Shown here in pieces: positions 59,523 to 64,000 of a stretch of DNA of 64,000 nt; positions within the stretch are counted from its first letter, which is position 1, and every line of letters starts with the position of its first letter. The notes beneath the pieces were generated by a model that was given only the letters and a program-made list of their open reading frames with translations, did not search any database and was not told the origin of the DNA. The translations under genes were made by a program, and so were the position numbers. The DNA comes from Aureisphaera galaxeae. GTDB taxonomy: Bacteria; Bacteroidota; Bacteroidia; Flavobacteriales; Flavobacteriaceae. Location of the stretch: positions 62,001 to 126,000 of the forward strand of contig NZ_JAQQTF010000007.1 in assembly GCF_028561275.1 (NCBI RefSeq), given 5' to 3'.

Positions 59523-61316
59523 CTAGTTCGCTTCGTAGGTGTTGTTTTCAGGTGCGATATCAGCCATCAATTTCGATGGATCGATCACCAAACGCTTCAC
59601 CTTTTTGTTTGTCGGAATTTCGAACTCATAGGTTGGGTATGCCCATGCCCAATCTTTCAAAACCACACGGTCTATGTCTGGAGTAGGGTTGGTCTTTTCC
59701 CCACGCATCATTTGCAATGGAATGTAATAGGAAGCCTTACTTCCATCTTCGAATTCGGCATATACGTCGATAGGCATTCCCATAAGTCCAATACGCTGAA
59801 GGGTCACCTTCGTAGTCCCGTTTTCTTCAGAAACATTCTGAATGCCGTAATCGATGGTATTGGTAGTTTGCATAAAATCGGTCAAGTACCAATCCAGTTC
59901 CATGCCCGAAATTTTTTCGGCCACACGGATAAAGTCGTTGGGCGTTGGATGCTTAAACGCCCAATCTTTATAGTATTGTTTAATGGTCTTTTCCAGATTT
60001 TCCTTCCCAATCACATATCCCAATTGGGCCATGAACACGGCTCCTTTGCTATAGGCTGTGATTCCGTACGAACGATTGCTCGCATAACGATCAGCGTGGG
60101 TAGTAGCTGGTTGCTCCTGTCCGCTAGTTGCTAAGAAATTGTAACCGCGATAGGATCCAGCCACTGGGTTGGGATTGTCTTCTTCCATCACCTCAGCCTC
60201 AGCAAGGGCCGAAATGTATGAGGTAAATCCTTCGTCCATCCACTCATGTTTAGCTTCATTGGTAGCCAATAAAAATTGGAACCAAGAATGGGCCAATTCG
60301 TGTGCCGTAACACCGAATAAGCTTCCAAATTTACGCTCTCCGGTAATGAGGGTACACATGGCATATTCCATACCACCATCACCTCCTTGAATTACCGAAT
60401 ACTGCTTGTACGGATATGGGCCGATATGCTTGTTGAAATATTCCAACAATGCCGCTGTCTTAGGCTGAAGCTTTTTCCAATTCTCGATGATATCTGGATT
60501 GTTTTTGTAGTAGAAATTCAACACTACACCATTGGGTCCTTCGTAGGTATCGTGAATGTATTCCGGATCGGCCGCCCAAGTAAAGTCATGCACATCTGGC
60601 GCGTCGAACACCCAGGTTTTCTTTCCGCGACGCTTTTTAGGCTCTCCTTGTAAATACCCAGTTCCGCCGACAATATAATCTTCATCAATGGTGATGCTTA
60701 CATTGAAATCGCCCCAAACGCCATGAAACTCACGAGCAATGTAAGGGTCGGCATGCCATCCTTGAAAATCGTATTCCGCTAATTTTGGGAACCATTGCGT
60801 CATGGACAAGGCCACACCTTCTTTGCTGTTTCTCCCACTTCTTCGAACTTGAACAGGCACCTGAGCATCCCATTCCATAGCCAATACGGTACTTTCACCG
60901 GGTTGAATGGGTTTTGCCAAATCTACTTCCAATACGGTACCCACAACTTCGTATTTCAACTTGGCACCATCTTGGGTAAGGGATGTTGGTTTTATGTATC
61001 CAATTTCTGAAGGAGTTAATTTCGAAATTCGATCTCCTACACGTGGATCGGGATCACCAATGGTTCGAGAACGAACATCCATTTCACTTCCCGGTTGAAA
61101 GGCATTGAAATACAAATGGTAGAATACCCTATCCAATACGTCGGGCGAATTATTGGTATACGTGATTTGTTGGCTCCCTTCGTATTGCCATTTTTCTACG
61201 TCTACGTCGATTTCCATTTTGTAATCGACTTTTTGTTGCCAGTATGAGGTACTGTTTTGGGCGTGTGCTACGGTGATGCATAACAAGGCCCAAAGACTAT
61301 TCTTTAGAAATTTCAT
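59523..61316 (-). CDS. M1 family metallopeptidase (secreted aminopeptidase)
   Basis: A 597-residue protein with a signal peptide of about 19 residues ending AHAQ. An N-terminal beta-saddle (about 20-220) leads to a thermolysin-like domain with the zinc site HELAH at about 339-343 and the third ligand Glu in WMDEGF about 18 residues on. GGDGGMEYAM near 313-322 resembles the GxMEN aminopeptidase motif (here GGMEY). It cleaves N-terminal residues from peptides. It overlaps the S8 stop by one base, so they are co-translated. No T9SS tail seen. Confidence 0.92.
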   Translation of the reverse strand: MKFLKNSLWALLCITVAHAQNSTSYWQQKVDYKMEIDVDVEKWQYEGSQQITYTNNSPDVLDRVFYHLYFNAFQPGSEMDVRSRTIGDPDPRVGDRISKLTPSEIGYIKPTSLTQDGAKLKYEVVGTVLEVDLAKPIQPGESTVLAMEWDAQVPVQVRRSGRNSKEGVALSMTQWFPKLAEYDFQGWHADPYIAREFHGVWGDFNVSITIDEDYIVGGTGYLQGEPKKRRGKKTWVFDAPDVHDFTWAADPEYIHDTYEGPNGVVLNFYYKNNPDIIENWKKLQPKTAALLEYFNKHIGPYPYKQYSVIQGGDGGMEYAMCTLITGERKFGSLFGVTAHELAHSWFQFLLATNEAKHEWMDEGFTSYISALAEAEVMEEDNPNPVAGSYRGYNFLATSGQEQPATTHADRYASNRSYGITAYSKGAVFMAQLGYVIGKENLEKTIKQYYKDWAFKHPTPNDFIRVAEKISGMELDWYLTDFMQTTNTIDYGIQNVSEENGTTKVTLQRIGLMGMPIDVYAEFEDGSKASYYIPLQMMRGEKTNPTPDIDRVVLKDWAWAYPTYEFEIPTNKKVKRLVIDPSKLMADIAPENNTYEAN

Positions 61317-62989
61317 TATCGTGACATTTTATCTGCCATAATTAAGGCATTGTACAAATTCACCATTTTTCCGGAGTTGGAAATGGTGTTAAAGTTACTT
61401 TGTTTCGAAGCATCCCCACCTAAGATCACAGGAGTCTTGGAGGTAAGTCCGCTGTTCATAAGAATTTGCTTTACTTGTTTCGCAGAAAGCTTGGGGAAGT
61501 ACGAACGGATCGTCGCAGCGACACCCGCCACTGCTGGTGCTGCCATCGATGTTCCTTGTAGATATTCGTATTCATTTAGCGGAGTAGTTGAATAAATCTT
61601 TACTCCGGGTGCAAAAGCATCTACATTGGATACTCCATAGTTGGAGAAGTTAGCTACCATTTCGCTACCGTAGTCATAATTTAGGGCCCCAATGGTAATA
61701 AAGGTGTCCCCAATTTCTTCTCCGGTTCCTTTTTGGTCGTTAGGGAATACTTGAATGGTATCCAAATCATAGGCCTCGTTTCCTGCTGCATTTACAATTA
61801 GCACGTCTTTTTTGCTAGCGTATTTTATCGCATCCCAAACCCATTCTGGATGTGGGGAGTAATACTTTCCAAAACTTGTATTGATGACCTTGGCTCCATT
61901 ATCTACGGCATAACGAATCGCTAGGGCGATGTCTTTGTCATACTCATCGCCATCTGGCACCGCACGGATGACCATGATCTCTGCATTGTCTGCAACCCCG
62001 TTCATTCCAATTCCATTATTTCTTTTGGCGGCAATGATTCCGGCCACGTGGGTTCCGTGTAGGGCATCTTCTTCCTTAGGATCTGGACCGTCTACATCGT
62101 TGTTCCCATAACCCTTCTTGTCATCTAGGTCATCTGGGTTGTCTCCAATGGCCTCCCTAAAGTTGGTTTCCATATTAAAGTGGGTAGTAAGTCGACCTTT
62201 GTAGTAATCGATACCTCCGTTAATTTCCTTGATCACTTCTGGAATGGAATCCCCGAAATTCAACATTTGGCTAAGCATTCCGATTTGCTGTTGCTCATCG
62301 GCCGATGGGTTTTGAATGCCCGCAAGATCTTCTTTGGTATAGTCTTCTTTCCCAAATTTCTTGGCCATGGCTTCGTGTGCAGGCTTTACCTGCGCCAAAA
62401 TTTGAGTGTACTGCTGTACGACGCCATTGGCCTCGGCTACATCCTTTTCGTATTCTGCCACGGCCTTTTTATAAATATCAAAGTCAGCACGATCTGTTGC
62501 GCTAATGGAGGCCTCTGTTTTTCCTTCGAATTTTGGGCCTAATTTTTTCATGTAGCGAACATATTCCATATTCTCTGCTATAATATCTCCCAGGAAGTTC
62601 CATCCGTGGATGTCATCTACATACCCATTGTTGTCATCGTCCTTTCCATTGCCAGGAATCTCGTCCTTGTTGGTCCAAATAACATCTTTAAGGTCTTCAT
62701 GTTCAATATCTACACCACTGTCTATAACCCCAACGATCACTTTTTGGCCTTTTCTTCCTTTTAGGATCTCATTGTAGGCTTTGTCCACACTCATTCCAGG
62801 AATGGTATCGGTGAGGAGGTCGGCTGCCGCCCATGACTTCAATTGGGAATCTGTTAACGGCTGTGCCTTTAAGGGCAGGGTGTCAATATTTTCTATAGGA
62901 GTGGACACTATAGGCGCTACTCCGCCTGTACAACCAGAAAGTAAGGCTGCGGTTGCTACAGTAAATAAAGATGCTTTTATAAAATTCAT
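61316..62989 (-). CDS. S8 subtilisin-like lipoprotein protease
   Basis: A 557-residue protease with a lipobox LLSGC at about 15-19 after the ATG at 62989. Catalytic residues: Asp near 85 (GVIDSGVDIEHED), His near 311 (GTHVAGI) and Ser near 478 (GTSMAAP). About 225 residues lie between Asp and His, longer than in simple subtilisins; this insert carries NGKDDDNNGYVDD (Ca-binding type) and helical segments. Members of this Bacteroidota family degrade peptides at the cell surface or in the periplasm. It lies ten bases after the MBL gene and overlaps M1 by one base. Confidence 0.93.
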   Translation of the reverse strand: MNFIKASLFTVATAALLSGCTGGVAPIVSTPIENIDTLPLKAQPLTDSQLKSWAAADLLTDTIPGMSVDKAYNEILKGRKGQKVIVGVIDSGVDIEHEDLKDVIWTNKDEIPGNGKDDDNNGYVDDIHGWNFLGDIIAENMEYVRYMKKLGPKFEGKTEASISATDRADFDIYKKAVAEYEKDVAEANGVVQQYTQILAQVKPAHEAMAKKFGKEDYTKEDLAGIQNPSADEQQQIGMLSQMLNFGDSIPEVIKEINGGIDYYKGRLTTHFNMETNFREAIGDNPDDLDDKKGYGNNDVDGPDPKEEDALHGTHVAGIIAAKRNNGIGMNGVADNAEIMVIRAVPDGDEYDKDIALAIRYAVDNGAKVINTSFGKYYSPHPEWVWDAIKYASKKDVLIVNAAGNEAYDLDTIQVFPNDQKGTGEEIGDTFITIGALNYDYGSEMVANFSNYGVSNVDAFAPGVKIYSTTPLNEYEYLQGTSMAAPAVAGVAATIRSYFPKLSAKQVKQILMNSGLTSKTPVILGGDASKQSNFNTISNSGKMVNLYNALIMADKMSR

Positions 62990-62999
62990 GCTCAGGTAT

Positions 63000-63860
63000 T
63001 TAATTAAATATTTCATCAATAGTAAAGGTGTCTTTTAAACGGACTCCTTTTTCGGTATGTTTTACGGTAATAATCGGATTGTGTGCATCGTGCTCTAGAA
63101 ACAAATAATAATTGTTGTCTGCTGCCGCGTTCAAAAACTTCTCTTTTTCGGAGAGTGTCTGCAAGGGCCGAGTATCGTATCCCATTACAAACGGAAGAGG
63201 TAAATGCCCTGCCGTAGGTAATAGATCGGCCATAAAGACGATGGTCTTATCCTTATATTGAATGTGGGGAATCATTTGTTTTTCGGTATGTCCATCTGCA
63301 AAGAAAATGCCGAAATCCAATTCTTTCTTTTCAGAAAAGTCTCCAACCGGGTCTGCAACGAATTTTAGCTGTCCACTTTCCTGCATGGGGAGAATGTTTT
63401 CTTTCAGGAAAGAAGCCCGCTCCCTTCTATTGGGGTTTGTTGCCCAATCCCAGTGGCGCTCGTTGCTCCAAAATGTGGCATTTTTAAAGGCTGGTTCATA
63501 CCCCGTTCGGTCTTTGTTCCACTGAACACTTCCGCCGCAATGATCAAAATGAAGATGGGTCATAAAGACATCGGTAATGTCGTCGCGATGAAAACCGTGT
63601 TGTTGTAGTGAGTTATCTAGGTTGTGAGTTCCCCAAGGATAGTAATACCCGAAAAACTTTTCGCTTTGTTTGTTGCCCATCCCTGTATCGATAAGTGTAA
63701 GCCGGTCGCCATTTTCAACCAACAGGCAACGGGCGGCGATATCAATCATATTATTGTTATCCGCCGGATTGGTTCTACTCCAAAGTGACTTGGGAACCAC
63801 ACCGAACATCGCGCCTCCATCGAGCTTAAAGTTACCAGCTTCTACAGGGTATAGTTTCAT
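63000..63860 (-). CDS. Metallo-beta-lactamase-fold hydrolase
   Basis: A 286-residue MBL-fold enzyme from the ATG at 63860 (MKLYPVEAGNF). The metal site H-x-H-x-D-H is THLHFDHCGG at about 101-110; later ligands are likely in FADGHTEKQ (about 188) and the final His of LEHDAHN (about 262). The general layout resembles lactonase-type members (N-acyl homoserine lactonase or related), but the substrate is unknown. It starts the MBL-S8-M1 run, so a role in peptide or signal turnover is a guess. Confidence 0.88.
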   Translation of the reverse strand: MKLYPVEAGNFKLDGGAMFGVVPKSLWSRTNPADNNNMIDIAARCLLVENGDRLTLIDTGMGNKQSEKFFGYYYPWGTHNLDNSLQQHGFHRDDITDVFMTHLHFDHCGGSVQWNKDRTGYEPAFKNATFWSNERHWDWATNPNRRERASFLKENILPMQESGQLKFVADPVGDFSEKKELDFGIFFADGHTEKQMIPHIQYKDKTIVFMADLLPTAGHLPLPFVMGYDTRPLQTLSEKEKFLNAAADNNYYLFLEHDAHNPIITVKHTEKGVRLKDTFTIDEIFN

Positions 63861-63934
63861 AGAAAGCGCAAAATACAAAAAGGAGTGGGATTGCGTACGG
63901 ATGTTAAGGCTTTATTAAGACTTCTGTGAGAAGC

Positions 63935-64000
63935 CTATGAGTTGCGACTTGCCGCAATCGCTTTTACGTTTTCCAAAAACCCCACACTAATGGCATTAAA
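63935..64000 (-). CDS. C-terminal end of an unidentified minus-strand gene
   Basis: The last 66 bases give 21 open codons ending in TAG at 63937-63935, reading FNAISVGFLENVKAIAASRNS. The other minus frames are interrupted. It is probably the C-terminus of a soluble protein, but nothing identifies the family. The gap 63861-63934 shows only a weak hairpin (CTTCT/AGAAG). Confidence 0.4.
   Translation of the reverse strand, partial: FNAISVGFLENVKAIAASRNS

Noticed and set aside
62045-62050. CACGTG core in the S8 protease gene
   Set aside because: It encodes the conserved GTHVAG motif and lacks the parS arms on both sides.
1-64000. CRISPR array, rRNA operon, prophage or insertion sequence
   Set aside because: No regularly spaced direct repeats, rRNA-like sequence, phage genes or transposases were found.

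Overview
The window looks like a chromosomal segment of a marine-type flavobacterium (Bacteroidota, probably Flavobacteriaceae). Evidence: two giant secreted proteins with C-terminal type A sorting domains of the type IX secretion system, family markers such as DUF4175, DUF4837, a DUF6909-like protein, DUF2807 and GH3, Bacteroidota -7 boxes (TAnnTTTG) just upstream of many starts, and little use of Shine-Dalgarno sites. No database search was possible; all names come from motifs, gene order and recognition of families.

Layout. 1-17.4 kb: one long minus-strand gene train, read right to left. It starts with an M23 peptidase, a GH3-like enzyme and a DUF6909-like protein, then rmlBACD (dTDP-L-rhamnose), a Wzz-like chain-length protein, a Wzx-like flippase, two sulfotransferases, three O-antigen polymerase/ligase-type membrane proteins interleaved with two GT4 glycosyltransferases, and the first codons of a UDP-sugar dehydrogenase. 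Together these suggest synthesis of a sulfated, rhamnose-containing surface polysaccharide. 17.5-22.9 kb: tatA, a DUF4837 lipoprotein, a LysM lytic transglycosylase, pgk and holB. 23.0-29.7 kb: DUF4175, ybeY, mnmG and a methyltransferase, with two parS-like partition sites flanking mnmG. 29.7-37.6 kb: an AlkB-type hydroxylase, gltX, an outer-membrane barrel, an SPFH protein, glnS, folB, tRNA-Cys and a LysE-type exporter.

37.7-41.7 kb: DUF2807, two small unknown genes and rnr; short dispersed palindromic repeats lie between 34 and 41 kb, one inside rnr. 42.0-42.6 kb: a 554-bp gene-free, very AT-rich block (117 G+C in 480 counted bases) with several near-matches to DnaA boxes. With parS 17-19 kb away and mnmG and rnpA nearby, it is a candidate replication origin. 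42.6-45.8 kb: rpiB, a zinc-type CDF exporter, an ElaA-like acetyltransferase and an ammonium transporter. 46.0-55.1 kb: two tandem paralogous secreted beta-propeller proteins, the second with a possible LytTR-type operator upstream.

55.1-64 kb: minus-strand genes in two runs. One is rnpA, DUF4349, a small lipoprotein, an S41 protease and a sterol-desaturase-type enzyme. The other is a metallo-beta-lactamase-fold enzyme, a subtilisin-like lipoprotein and an M1 aminopeptidase. The last 66 bases hold the tail of one more minus-strand gene. No rRNA, CRISPR array, prophage or insertion sequence was seen. The most notable signals are the parS pair with the origin candidate, the repeat element inside rnr, the tandem secreted paralogs, and the sulfated-glycan locus with three polymerase-like proteins.
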